Assembly (NCBI GenBank): GCA_016873275.1
Contig: VGXO01000002.1
Span: 62,001-126,000, forward strand
Length of the DNA: 64,000 nucleotides
Source of the DNA: Phycisphaerae bacterium
GTDB lineage: Bacteria > Planctomycetota > Phycisphaerae > Phycisphaerales > SM1A02
Direction: 5' to 3'
A program made the position numbers and the translations under genes. A model generated the notes under the pieces. The model was not told where the DNA came from. It made no database searches and saw only the letters and a program-made list of their open reading frames with translations. How positions within the stretch are numbered: the first letter of the stretch is position 1; every line of letters begins with the position of its first letter. Below are positions 18,482 through 26,466 of the stretch, piece by piece.

Positions 18482-18784
18482 ATGTCGAACGCCTTCAGGA
18501 ACTCGCTCGTCCGCGGCGGATCCCTCCTCGCGGTCTCCGTCCTCGCGGGCGTCGCGGGGTGCAGCAGTCCCAACGACGTCAGCTTCAACTCGGTGAAGAG
18601 CGACCTCACGCCGGAGCTCCAGGGCATGGCGGAGCGCCCCGTCGACGTCGACCGCAACATGGCGGTGGTCGGCAACCAGAACCTTCGGATGTTCTGGGGC
18701 GACCTCGGACGCCTCTTCTTCTTCGACGAGCCCTCGCCCCTCTCGCCATGGACCGCGATCAACACCGGCGGTCAGCCTCAGTAA
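18482..18784 (+). CDS. Small lipoprotein of unknown function
   Basis: 100-aa lipoprotein. N-terminal basic residues, a hydrophobic core (LLAVSVLAGVAG) and a lipobox VAGC give lipidated Cys27. The mature part holds RPVDVDRNMAVVGNQNLRMF and ends with LSPWTAINTGGQPQ. I believe it belongs to a short planctomycete lipoprotein family with a conserved NxRMxxxDLGR segment, but cannot name it. The ATG at 18482 is chosen because an in-frame ATG at 18452 would put ten extra non-signal residues in front. It has its own promoter and terminator. Confidence 0.78.
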   Translation: MSNAFRNSLVRGGSLLAVSVLAGVAGCSSPNDVSFNSVKSDLTPELQGMAERPVDVDRNMAVVGNQNLRMFWGDLGRLFFFDEPSPLSPWTAINTGGQPQ

Positions 18785-18811
18785 CGCTCGTCTTGACGAC
18801 CTCGATGCAGC

Positions 18812-18843
18812 CCGCCCTCGGCGATCGCCGGGGGCGGCGTCTT
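18812..18843 (+). terminator. Rho-independent terminator after the lipoprotein gene
   Basis: Stem of 13 pairs, 18812-18824 with 18825-18837 (one T-G pair; inner bases form the loop), followed by CGTCTTT. It lies directly before the MFS gene. Confidence 0.65.
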
Positions 18844-18868
18844 TGGCGGGGATCTCTTCTTTGCTCGG

Positions 18869-20389
18869 ATGCTCCGCGTCGGATCGATGGACGAAACCGG
18901 CGCCGGATCACGGGCGATACCCGACCAGCAGCCCGCCCTCGCGACGCCTCCTGCTCCGCCCGGCGACTCGGATGAACCGCTCGTGACCTCGATCGGTCCG
19001 CTCGAGCCGCCTTCCTCCCGACGTCCCCGCTGGCGGGCGCCTTCCGTCGGCGCGTTCGTCTCGAGCTTTCATCCCCGTGCGGTGCCCCCGATGCTGCGGG
19101 CGAACTACGCCCGCGAGCTCGTGAGCTGGGCGTTCCTGCCGGTGATGCTCGGGGTCATCGAGGGCGGCACGGTGAGCATCGTCGTCAAGAAGCACTTCGC
19201 CGACGCGCCCGGCGTGCTGCCCGCCGAGCTCAACCTCGCCGTCGCGGCGGTGACCGCCGCTCCCTCGATGGCGAACATCACGAGCTTCCTCTGGGCGGGA
19301 CTCGCCCATGGTCGGGCGAAGGTGCCCTTCATCGGGGCGCTTCAGGTCGCGACCGCGGTGATGGTCCTGCTGCTTGCGTTCGCGCCGCGCGACGTGCTGG
19401 GGCTCGCCATGTTCACGAGCCTCGTGATCCTCGCCCGGGTCTTCTGGACCGGCGTGATCACGATCCGCACCGGGGTCTGGCGGGCGAACTATCCCCACGC
19501 CGACCGCGCGAGGATCGCCGGAAACATGGCGACGGTGCAGTCGATCATCCTTGCCGCGACGGGCTTCGTGGTCGGGCGGGCGCTCGACTTCTCCTCGACC
19601 TCCTTCGTGGTGATCTTCCCGGTCGCCGCGGCGGTCGGGCTCGTGGGCAACGCCGTCTATCGACGGGTGCGGCTGCGCGGGCAGCGCCGACTCGCCCGCG
19701 CCGAGCGCGACGGGCGCCGGCAGGATCGACCATCGATCAATCCGATGTCGGTGATCCGCGTCCTCCGCGAGGACCACGCCTACCGCCGCTTCATGACCTG
19801 GATGTTCGTGTTCGGGCTCGGCAACCTGATGATCTCGGCGCCGCTCGCGATCATCCTCGAGGACCGCCTCGGCGTGAGCTACCTCGAGGGCATCCTCGTG
19901 ACCACGGTGGTGCCGCTCGTGGTGATGCCGCTGGTGATCCCGATGTGGGCGCGGCTGCTCGGTCGCCGGCACGTCGTCGAGTTCCGGGCGATCCACGGCT
20001 GGAGCTTCGTGCTCGCCTCCGCGCTCTTCTTCGTCGCGGCGACCTTCGAGAGCTTCTGGCTGTTCCTCCTTGCCTCGCTCCTCCTCGGGATCGGCTTCGC
20101 CGGCGGCGTCCTCGCCTGGAACCTCGGTCACCACGACTTCGCCCCGGCGCACCGCGACGGGCAGTACATGGGCGTCCACGTGACGCTCACGGGGATCCGC
20201 GGGATCCTCGCCCCGTTCCTCGCGGTCGGGCTCTACCAGTGGCTCGACCGCCACGGGCTCGCCCCCGGGATCTTCGTGATCTGCTTCGCGACGAACCTGG
20301 TCGGGCTGCTCGGCTTCGTCGAGATGTCCGCCGAGCGTCGCCGCGCCGCCGCATCGAGCCCGCTCGTCGGGGCGAAGGCGGCGTCATGA
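18869..20389 (+). CDS. Major facilitator superfamily transporter
   Basis: 506-aa integral membrane protein with about 12 predicted helices from residue 90 onward, preceded by a disordered, Pro-rich N-terminus of about 75 residues. Helices such as IGALQVATAVMVLLLAF and the central Arg-rich cytoplasmic loop (RLRGQRRLARAERDGRR) divide two six-helix halves, as in MFS. ATGs at 18869 and 18887 are both possible; neither has a clear Shine-Dalgarno. The stop overlaps the next start by 4 nt (ATGA). Substrate unknown. Confidence 0.78.
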   Translation: MLRVGSMDETGAGSRAIPDQQPALATPPAPPGDSDEPLVTSIGPLEPPSSRRPRWRAPSVGAFVSSFHPRAVPPMLRANYARELVSWAFLPVMLGVIEGGTVSIVVKKHFADAPGVLPAELNLAVAAVTAAPSMANITSFLWAGLAHGRAKVPFIGALQVATAVMVLLLAFAPRDVLGLAMFTSLVILARVFWTGVITIRTGVWRANYPHADRARIAGNMATVQSIILAATGFVVGRALDFSSTSFVVIFPVAAAVGLVGNAVYRRVRLRGQRRLARAERDGRRQDRPSINPMSVIRVLREDHAYRRFMTWMFVFGLGNLMISAPLAIILEDRLGVSYLEGILVTTVVPLVVMPLVIPMWARLLGRRHVVEFRAIHGWSFVLASALFFVAATFESFWLFLLASLLLGIGFAGGVLAWNLGHHDFAPAHRDGQYMGVHVTLTGIRGILAPFLAVGLYQWLDRHGLAPGIFVICFATNLVGLLGFVEMSAERRRAAASSPLVGAKAAS

Positions 20390-20796
20390 GTCAGGTCGCG
20401 ACGCTTCGGCTCTTCTACGACGGGGATTGCCCCTTCTGCGTGCGGGAGGTCCGCTGGCTCGCGGGTCGCGACCGCCGCGGGGCGCTCGAGGTGGTGGACA
20501 TCGCCGCGCCGGAGTTCGATCCCTCGCCCTATGGACGCACCCGCGAGGAGTTCATGGCGAGGATCCACGCCTGCCGCGGCGACGGCACGCTCTTCAGCGG
20601 GATGCAGGTGTTCCGGGAGGCGTACGCGGCGGTCGGTCTCGGCTGGCTGCTCGCCCCGACCGGCTGGTGGCCGCTCCGACCGCTCTTCGACCTCGCCTAC
20701 GCCGCCTTTGCGCGGAACCGCGTCCGGCTCGGGCGGCTCTTCGGTCGCGCTTGCGAGGACGGACGCTGCGACGTGGCGCCGCCCGCCCGCCGCTGA
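20386..20796 (+). CDS. DCC-family (DUF393) thiol-disulfide oxidoreductase-like protein
   Basis: 136-aa protein with the defining motif FYDGDCPFC (10-18), containing the thioredoxin-like CxxC at Cys15 and Cys18. The rest includes the conserved WLLAPTGWWPLRPLFDLAYAAF-type region and a C-terminal Cys pair. DUF393 proteins are predicted redox proteins of unknown partner. It overlaps the MFS gene by 4 nt and is very likely cotranslated with it. Confidence 0.87.
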   Translation: MSQVATLRLFYDGDCPFCVREVRWLAGRDRRGALEVVDIAAPEFDPSPYGRTREEFMARIHACRGDGTLFSGMQVFREAYAAVGLGWLLAPTGWWPLRPLFDLAYAAFARNRVRLGRLFGRACEDGRCDVAPPARR

Positions 20797-20804
20797 CCCC
20801 GAGG

Positions 20805-22172
20805 TCAGGTCCGCGGTCCGAACTGGATCCAGAGGAACCACGCGGCGAACGCCGCCTGCAGCAGGATCGCGATCCAGCTCCACGCGAGCATCGCCCGGCT
20901 TGGTCGCAGGGCGACGGGAACCTCCGCGCCCTGCACGGCGCGATGGTTGAACCACGAGAGCACCGGCGCGGTGAGGAAGGAGAGGGTGGTCGCGAGGTCC
21001 ACCAGCGCCTTGAAGCTCGACATCGCGAGGACGAGGATCGCGATGGCGCCGAAGGTGAGCACCACGCAGGCGACCGCGTAGACCGCCCGCCGTCCCTCGC
21101 CATGGCTCGTCGGCACCGAGGTCAGCGACGCCGGTCCCCGGAACTGCTCCACGAGCCCGCTGATCACCCTCGGGAATCCGTCCATCACCGTCACCACCGT
21201 CGAGAACATCACCAGGAGCGCCGCGACGCCGATGATCGGTCGGCTCCAGGCGCCGAGGTTCTCCGTGTAGAGGTCGATCACCTGGCTCGCGAAGCCGGCG
21301 GCGCTGTCCGCGAAGGTCACGCCGCGACCGAACATGAGCTCGGTCCCGAGGAGCACGAAGGCGAAGGCGAGGAACACCGTCACCACGTAGCCGACGTCGA
21401 AGTCGCGAAGGACGTTCCGGAGGTCCGGGGAGGTCCGCACCTGACGCGCTCGCGCCAGCGTCCAGAGGGAGCTCCACACCGAGACGTCGATCGCCGAGGG
21501 CATCCATCCGATGAGCGCGACGGTGAAGAGGACCCCCGGCGCGACGAACGCCTCCGTCGGCGGCAGCACCGCCGCCTGCGACCAGTCGATCCCCCCGATC
21601 GCGAGGATCGTCGCGGCGAGGGTGAGCACCGAGAGCACCGGCAGCACGACCTTCATCAGTCGGTCGAGCCAGACGTAGCCCCCGGTCGCGAGCAGCGCCG
21701 CGGAGCAGATGAGGATCACCGCCGAGACGAGCGCGGGACCATGGACGCCGCCGACGGTCGCCTCGAGCCAGGGCGCAAGACCCAGGAAGGAGATCGCGAC
21801 GCCCGCGGTGACCAGCGTCACGACCGCCGCCACGGTGAACATCGTTCCGAGGGTGAGCAGGGCAAAGACGACGAGCACCCAGGTGCCCTGCCTCCGGTAG
21901 CCCTCGAGCAGCGAGGTTCCGGTCGCCGCGGCGTAGTGCGGTCCGAAGCGGAAGGCGGGGAACTTCACCACGTTCGCGAGCAGCACGACCGAGAGCATCG
22001 CGACGCCGTAGGTGGCGCCCGCCCGCGTGGACTGGACGAGATGCGAGACCCCCACCGCGGCACCCGCGAAGAGAAGTCCCGGACCGAGCGCCGCGAGGAA
22101 GGAACGCGGCGCGGCGCCGGCAGGCAGGTTCATCGGGAGGGTCTCGGCGGGTCGCGGCATCGGAGGCTCCAT
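20805..22172 (-). CDS. Nramp-like transporter lacking canonical metal-binding motifs
   Basis: 455-aa membrane protein with about 11 helices, related to the Nramp (MntH) divalent-metal carriers. The first helix reads PGLLFAGAAVGVSHLVQS where classical Nramps have DPGN, and the sixth reads WMPSAIDVSVW where they have A-x-x-MPH. So the Asp/Asn and Met/His ligands of canonical Nramps are missing, as in the divergent subgroup seen in Bacteroidetes. The cargo may be other than Mn2+/Fe2+ (Mg2+ or none). Convergent with the DCC gene (8 bp apart); divergent from rpsA. Confidence 0.82.
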   Translation of the reverse strand: MEPPMPRPAETLPMNLPAGAAPRSFLAALGPGLLFAGAAVGVSHLVQSTRAGATYGVAMLSVVLLANVVKFPAFRFGPHYAAATGTSLLEGYRRQGTWVLVVFALLTLGTMFTVAAVVTLVTAGVAISFLGLAPWLEATVGGVHGPALVSAVILICSAALLATGGYVWLDRLMKVVLPVLSVLTLAATILAIGGIDWSQAAVLPPTEAFVAPGVLFTVALIGWMPSAIDVSVWSSLWTLARARQVRTSPDLRNVLRDFDVGYVVTVFLAFAFVLLGTELMFGRGVTFADSAAGFASQVIDLYTENLGAWSRPIIGVAALLVMFSTVVTVMDGFPRVISGLVEQFRGPASLTSVPTSHGEGRRAVYAVACVVLTFGAIAILVLAMSSFKALVDLATTLSFLTAPVLSWFNHRAVQGAEVPVALRPSRAMLAWSWIAILLQAAFAAWFLWIQFGPRT

Positions 22173-22237
22173 GCTCGAAGGACGGCTTCATCGGCAGCCG
22201 GCGTCGATGCCGCCCACGCGGCGTTCGCATCGACCCC

Positions 22238-22266
22238 TTGGAAGCACCCGGACCGCCCGCTATAGT
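22238..22266 (+). promoter_or_regulatory. Sigma70-type promoter of rpsA
   Basis: TTGGAA (22238-22243), exact 17-bp spacer, TATAGT (22261-22266). This is the best promoter in the window; transcription would start near 22273. Confidence 0.75.
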
Positions 22267-22379
22267 CGCCGCTTCCGCCCATGGGCGGACCGGCGTGTTC
22301 CCGGCGTGGTGCCGGGACCGGACTCGCACCCTTCTTCCCGCGGAGGCGCGGCATCCGCCGCGACCCCGCCCCCACCAAC
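22267..22379 (+). promoter_or_regulatory. Structured rpsA leader without Shine-Dalgarno
   Basis: About 107 nt of leader. It contains a 14-nt palindrome CCGCCCATGGGCGG (about 22275-22288), a hairpin CCCGGC/GCCGGG with a 5-nt loop, and GCGGAGGCGCGGCATCCGC. The bases before the ATG are a C-rich run (CGACCCCGCCCCCACCAAC) with no purine-rich ribosome site. A folded, SD-poor leader is what autoregulated rpsA genes show elsewhere. Confidence 0.6.
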
Positions 22380-24122
22380 ATGGTCGACTACAACCTCATC
22401 GAGCAACTTGGCTCGGGCGACGATGCCGCCGAAGCGATGCTTCGGCAGGCGCTCGGCGCCTCGAGCGGTCAGATGGACCGGATCCTCTCCTCCGGTCTCA
22501 TGCAGGACTTCACTCCCGGCACGATCCTCAAGGGTCGCGTGGTCGGGTTCGCCGGCGACGACGTCGTCGTCGAGGTCGGGCTGAAGAGCGAGGGACTCGT
22601 CGACAAGACCGAGTTCGAGGAGCTGCCCGCCGTCGGCGACCAGATCGAGGTGCTCCTCGAGCAGGTCGAGGACGAGACCGGCGGCATCGTGCTCTCGAAG
22701 CGCAAGGCCGACCGCATCCGCGGGTGGGAGCAGCTCCTGCGGACCCGCAAGGAAGGCGACGTGGTCGAGGGCAAGTGCCTCCGCAAGATCAAGGGCGGTC
22801 TGCTCGTCGACATCGGCGTGCCGGTCTTCCTCCCCTCGTCGCAGGTCGACATCCGCCGTCCGGGGGACCTCGGCGACTTCGTCGGCCGCACGATCCGCGC
22901 GACCGTCCTCAAGATCGACGAGGAGAAGCGGAACATCGTGATCAGCCGCCGCAAGCTGATCGAGGAGGAGCGCGAGGAGGCGAAGCGAAAGCTCCTCACC
23001 AAGATCAAGGAGGGCGACCTCGTCGTCGGCCGCGTCACCAACATCGCGGACTTCGGCGCGTTCATCGACCTCGGCGGCATCGACGGGCTGCTGCACGTGA
23101 CCGACATGAGCTGGGGCCGCGTGAACCACCCGAGCGAGGTGGTCCGCATCGGCGACCAGATCGAGGTGAAGGTGCTCAACATCGACCTCGAGAAGGAGAA
23201 GATCGCCCTCGGTCTCAAGCAGAAGGAGACCTCTCCCTGGGAGGAGATCGAGCAGAAGTACCCCGTCGGCTGCCGCCTGAAGGGCAGCGTCGTGAACCTG
23301 ATGAGCTACGGCGCGTTCGTCCGGATCGAGGACGGCATCGAGGGTCTCGTGCACATCTCCGAGATGAGCTGGACCCGCCGGGTCAACCATCCGAGCGAGG
23401 TCGTCAACGTCGGGGACGATGTCGACGTGGTGGTGCTCGACATCAACAAGGAGAAGCTCGAGATCTCGCTCGGCATGAAGCAGACCGAGGTCAACCCGTG
23501 GGACCTCGTCGCGGAGAAGTACCCCGCCGGCACGATCATCGAGGGCAAGGTCCGCAACCTCGCCAACTACGGCGCGTTCATCGAGATCGAGCCGGGGATC
23601 GACGGTCTGCTCCATATCGGCGACATCAGCTGGACCAAGAAGGTCTCCCACCCCAACGAGATGTTCAAGAAGGGCGACAGCGTCCGCTGCGTGGTGATCG
23701 AGGTCGACCAGGAACGCCAGCGGGTCGGGCTCGGGCTCAAGCAGCTCAGCGAGGATCCGTGGGTGGAGGCGATCCCCTCGGCGTACCGCCCGGGCATGAT
23801 CGTGAAGGGCACCATCACGAAGATCACCAACTTCGGCGTCTTCGTGGAGCTCGAGGAAGGACTCGAGGGACTCCTCCACATCAGCGAGCTCAGCGACCAG
23901 AAGGTCGAGAACCCGCAGGACGTGGTCAAGATGGGCCAGGAGGTCGACGTCAAGATCCTCCGCGTCGATACCGACGACCGGAAGATCGGGCTCAGCCTCA
24001 AGCGTGCCCAGTGGGGCGCGGACGAGGAGCGGGACGCCGGTGCTTCGGCGCCGCGAGCCCGTCCCACCCGCGGCGGCATGGACGACCACGGCGCTCTCGG
24101 CACCGACAAGATCAGCTTCTGA
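22380..24122 (+). CDS. rpsA: 30S ribosomal protein S1
   Basis: 580-aa S1 protein with six OB-fold S1 domains at about 46-115, 128-198, 215-285, 300-371, 387-458 and 473-545. Domains 3-6 carry the typical GxFGAFIDL...GLLHVTDMSW signature; the first two are the degenerate ribosome-binding pair. It unfolds and docks mRNA on the small subunit. Length matches the six-domain proteobacterial type (about 557) plus a basic Arg/Ser tail. The ATG at 22380 starts MVDYNLIEQLG. Own promoter, own terminator. Confidence 0.96.
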   Translation: MVDYNLIEQLGSGDDAAEAMLRQALGASSGQMDRILSSGLMQDFTPGTILKGRVVGFAGDDVVVEVGLKSEGLVDKTEFEELPAVGDQIEVLLEQVEDETGGIVLSKRKADRIRGWEQLLRTRKEGDVVEGKCLRKIKGGLLVDIGVPVFLPSSQVDIRRPGDLGDFVGRTIRATVLKIDEEKRNIVISRRKLIEEEREEAKRKLLTKIKEGDLVVGRVTNIADFGAFIDLGGIDGLLHVTDMSWGRVNHPSEVVRIGDQIEVKVLNIDLEKEKIALGLKQKETSPWEEIEQKYPVGCRLKGSVVNLMSYGAFVRIEDGIEGLVHISEMSWTRRVNHPSEVVNVGDDVDVVVLDINKEKLEISLGMKQTEVNPWDLVAEKYPAGTIIEGKVRNLANYGAFIEIEPGIDGLLHIGDISWTKKVSHPNEMFKKGDSVRCVVIEVDQERQRVGLGLKQLSEDPWVEAIPSAYRPGMIVKGTITKITNFGVFVELEEGLEGLLHISELSDQKVENPQDVVKMGQEVDVKILRVDTDDRKIGLSLKRAQWGADEERDAGASAPRARPTRGGMDDHGALGTDKISF

Positions 24123-24143
24123 TCGAACCACGAACCCCAACGA

Positions 24144-24178
24144 ACGACCGCGGCCCTCGGGCCGCGGTCGTGTTCTTT
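24144..24178 (+). terminator. Rho-independent terminator of rpsA
   Basis: Perfect 13-bp arms 24144-24156 and 24159-24171 (ACGACCGCGGCCC), then GTTCTTTC. The formal 2-nt gap means the innermost pairs open to form the loop. Confidence 0.85.
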
Positions 24179-24252
24179 CGTTCGATCTTCCTTCCGTCGC
24201 TCCTGACCGGTTCCTCCGGCGGAGCCGGGCGCTCGAGGCGGATCAGGACGAG

Positions 24253-24339
24253 TCAGCAGAGCGCGAGGAACGAGAGCAGCGTGAGCACCATCATCCTCTT
24301 CTGGTTGTCCGTGAGCCGGATCATCGCCTCGGCGAGCAT
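24253..24339 (-). CDS. 28-residue hydrophobic microprotein
   Basis: A very short frame, 28 codons from ATG to TGA, with an exceptionally good ribosome site: GAGGAG, 6 nt, ATG. The peptide has an amphipathic charged N-half (EAMIRLTDNQKRMM) and a hydrophobic C-half VLTLLSFLALC that could span or anchor in the membrane, ending in Cys. It lies on the minus strand between rpsA's terminator and a divergent secreted-protein gene. Nothing similar is known to me; it could also be a leader peptide or a translated sRNA. Confidence 0.5.
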   Translation of the reverse strand: MLAEAMIRLTDNQKRMMVLTLLSFLALC

Positions 24340-24496
24340 GTCTTTCTCCTCTTCAGTTGTCCGTACCCTACTGCCGGTCCGGCGGGACGGAAGGTCCCAC
24401 CGCGAAGATGGAGGAACAACGAGCGTGCCACCTCGTGCCCCGACCCCCTCGCTGCGTCGCCAACTGCCCCTGCGGCATGGCGGAATGCCGGGCGTC

Positions 24497-26332
24497 ATGC
24501 CGTCACCAACCGAACCGTGGCGAGGATGCCACGCGCGCCGTGGCGGATCCGCAACACCATGGCGGACCGCATCCTGCGTGCTTGCGTGGCTCGTCGTGCC
24601 CCACGCCGCCGCAATCGCCCCGGATGCCCCGGATGCCGCGACGGCGGCGACCGCCTGGGTCTCGGCGCGGTCCTGGATCGACGAGGGGGCGGTTCCTGCG
24701 GAGGGGTCCGAGAACGCGGCAGTCTCCCTTGCCGGAGTGCGGGCGGTCTCCGTGATCCTCCGCGTCGGCGGTCAGGTGGTGGCGACGAGCGAGGAGTTCG
24801 CGTCCGACCCGGAGGCGCTTCGCCGCACCATGGGTCGCGCGAATGCGCGGCTCGCCGAGCACGCCGCGACGAACTGGCCGCCCGACCTTGCGGCGTCGCT
24901 TCGAAGGCAGGTCACCCTCGAGGTCGATCTCCTCGCCGAGCCGGAACCGCTCCTCGGCGCGACCTTCTCGCGCGCCGCCGAGCAGGTCGAGCCAGGCGCC
25001 GAGGGTCTGGCGCTTCGCCGCGGCGATCGTTGGTTCGTCGCGTATCCGGGTCGCCTGCTCGCGACGAACCTCGCGGGAGATCCCGAGCGCACGCTGCGGG
25101 GACTCGCGAAGGAGGCGGGACTTCCCGGGCTCGAGCTCGACGAGCTCGTCCAGCTCGACTCGATCGGGCTCTACCGGCTTCCCGCCACCCGACTCGCGCA
25201 GTTCCGCGCCGACGCGGATCCCGTGGAGGTCCGCCGGTCCCGCCCGCTCGAGCCACGTCGCGCGGCGGATGCGGCGCTCGTCGAGTCGATGGCGAGCGGA
25301 CTTCTCGCCCACCTCGAGGCGAGCCTCCTCCGGGCGGATCGCCCCGCCGCAGAGGGCGCGACGGAGGGCGGTTCTCCGAGCGGACTCGGACTCCGCGGCG
25401 ACTACGACCCGGTCGCGGATCGCTCGCGTCCGCTCGTCGCGGGTCCCCTCGAGCAGGCGATGGTCGTGCTCGCCCTCGCGCGACTCGCCGCCGTCTCGCC
25501 CGCGCACGCGGAGGCAGCTCGCTCGCTCGCGGGCAGGGTGCTCGCCGACCTCGCGGTCGTCGACGCGGTCGAGGATCCGATCGCGTCGAGTCCCGAGTCG
25601 CTCGCCGCCGTCGCCCTCGCGGCGTCGCTCGATCCCCGGCTTGCCGGGGCGGCGCCGCCGGCGCTCCTCGCGCAGGCTCGGAGCCTCGTCCGGGCGGTCT
25701 CGCTCGACGCAGCCGCCTTCGAGTCGCTGCCGGCAGGACGCCGCGCGATCATCGCCGCGTCGCTCGCGGCGATGCATCGCGGAGGCGAGGAGGTCGGAAC
25801 CGTCGAGGAGGTGCGTGCCCGCCTTGCCGCCGCATGGCGTGCGACCGACCCCGCCGTCAGGCTCGGTCTCCTGCCGTGGTTCGCGCTCGCGGATCGGGCG
25901 TCTCCGGGAGCGATCCCGCCGCAGGAACTGCAGGTCGCGCGCGATCGCCTGCTCGAGATCCAGATCGATGACCCGTCCTCCGACCTCGACGGCGGGTTCG
26001 ACCTTGCGGAGGGGACGGTGCCGCGGGCGGACGCCCGCTCCCTCGTCCCCGCGACCGGGCTCGCGATCATGCTCGGCGAGGCACGCCTCACGCCCATCGG
26101 CGGAGAGGGGTCGTCGCGGGACGCGTTCCGGCGTGCCGCCTCCGCGCAGCGGGGGGCGATCCGTTTCCTCGCCCAACTTGCCGTCCGCGAGCCCTTCGAG
26201 GGCACGTGGCGGAACCCGACCGCCGCGCGAGGCGGCGTCTCCGCCTCGCCGTGGGATGCCCGGCAGGGCGTGCTGACCGAGGCGATGGCGACGTGGCTGC
26301 TCGCGGAGTCGATCGCCGCAGGCGTGCCGTGA
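24497..26332 (+). CDS. Exported protein of unknown function with helical-toroid-like C-terminal half
   Basis: 611-aa protein with a signal-like N-terminus (ASCVLAWLVVPHAAA). Residues about 75-250 (VILRVGGQVVATSEE, LEVDLLAEPEPLLG, EGLALRRGDRWFVAYPG, GLPGLELDELVQLDSIGLYR) resemble, at low similarity, the order of motifs in AMMECR1-domain proteins. The remaining part is Ala/Leu-rich and helical, with DGGFDL and DARSLVPATGLAIML, reminiscent of alpha/alpha-toroid enzymes. Both assignments are inference. Starts at 24485 or 24497 are equally possible. It precedes a second secreted hypothetical gene on the same strand. Confidence 0.6.
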   Translation: MPSPTEPWRGCHARRGGSATPWRTASCVLAWLVVPHAAAIAPDAPDAATAATAWVSARSWIDEGAVPAEGSENAAVSLAGVRAVSVILRVGGQVVATSEEFASDPEALRRTMGRANARLAEHAATNWPPDLAASLRRQVTLEVDLLAEPEPLLGATFSRAAEQVEPGAEGLALRRGDRWFVAYPGRLLATNLAGDPERTLRGLAKEAGLPGLELDELVQLDSIGLYRLPATRLAQFRADADPVEVRRSRPLEPRRAADAALVESMASGLLAHLEASLLRADRPAAEGATEGGSPSGLGLRGDYDPVADRSRPLVAGPLEQAMVVLALARLAAVSPAHAEAARSLAGRVLADLAVVDAVEDPIASSPESLAAVALAASLDPRLAGAAPPALLAQARSLVRAVSLDAAAFESLPAGRRAIIAASLAAMHRGGEEVGTVEEVRARLAAAWRATDPAVRLGLLPWFALADRASPGAIPPQELQVARDRLLEIQIDDPSSDLDGGFDLAEGTVPRADARSLVPATGLAIMLGEARLTPIGGEGSSRDAFRRAASAQRGAIRFLAQLAVREPFEGTWRNPTAARGGVSASPWDARQGVLTEAMATWLLAESIAAGVP

Positions 26333-26389
26333 TCCCCTTCGGAAGGACCTCCCGGCAACCGCGAAGCGCGCCGGTTCGGACACTCCTCG

Positions 26390-26418
26390 TTGGCATCGCC
26401 TCGATCCGGGGATACCGT
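26390..26418 (+). promoter_or_regulatory. Candidate sigma70 promoter
   Basis: TTGGCA (26390-26395), 17-bp spacer, TACCGT (26413-26418), with an expected leader of about 42 nt to the ATG at 26467. Confidence 0.55.
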
Positions 26419-26466
26419 CCTTCACGCGTCCCTCGCTTCATCGTCGCCGGACGCAGGAGACCGCCC

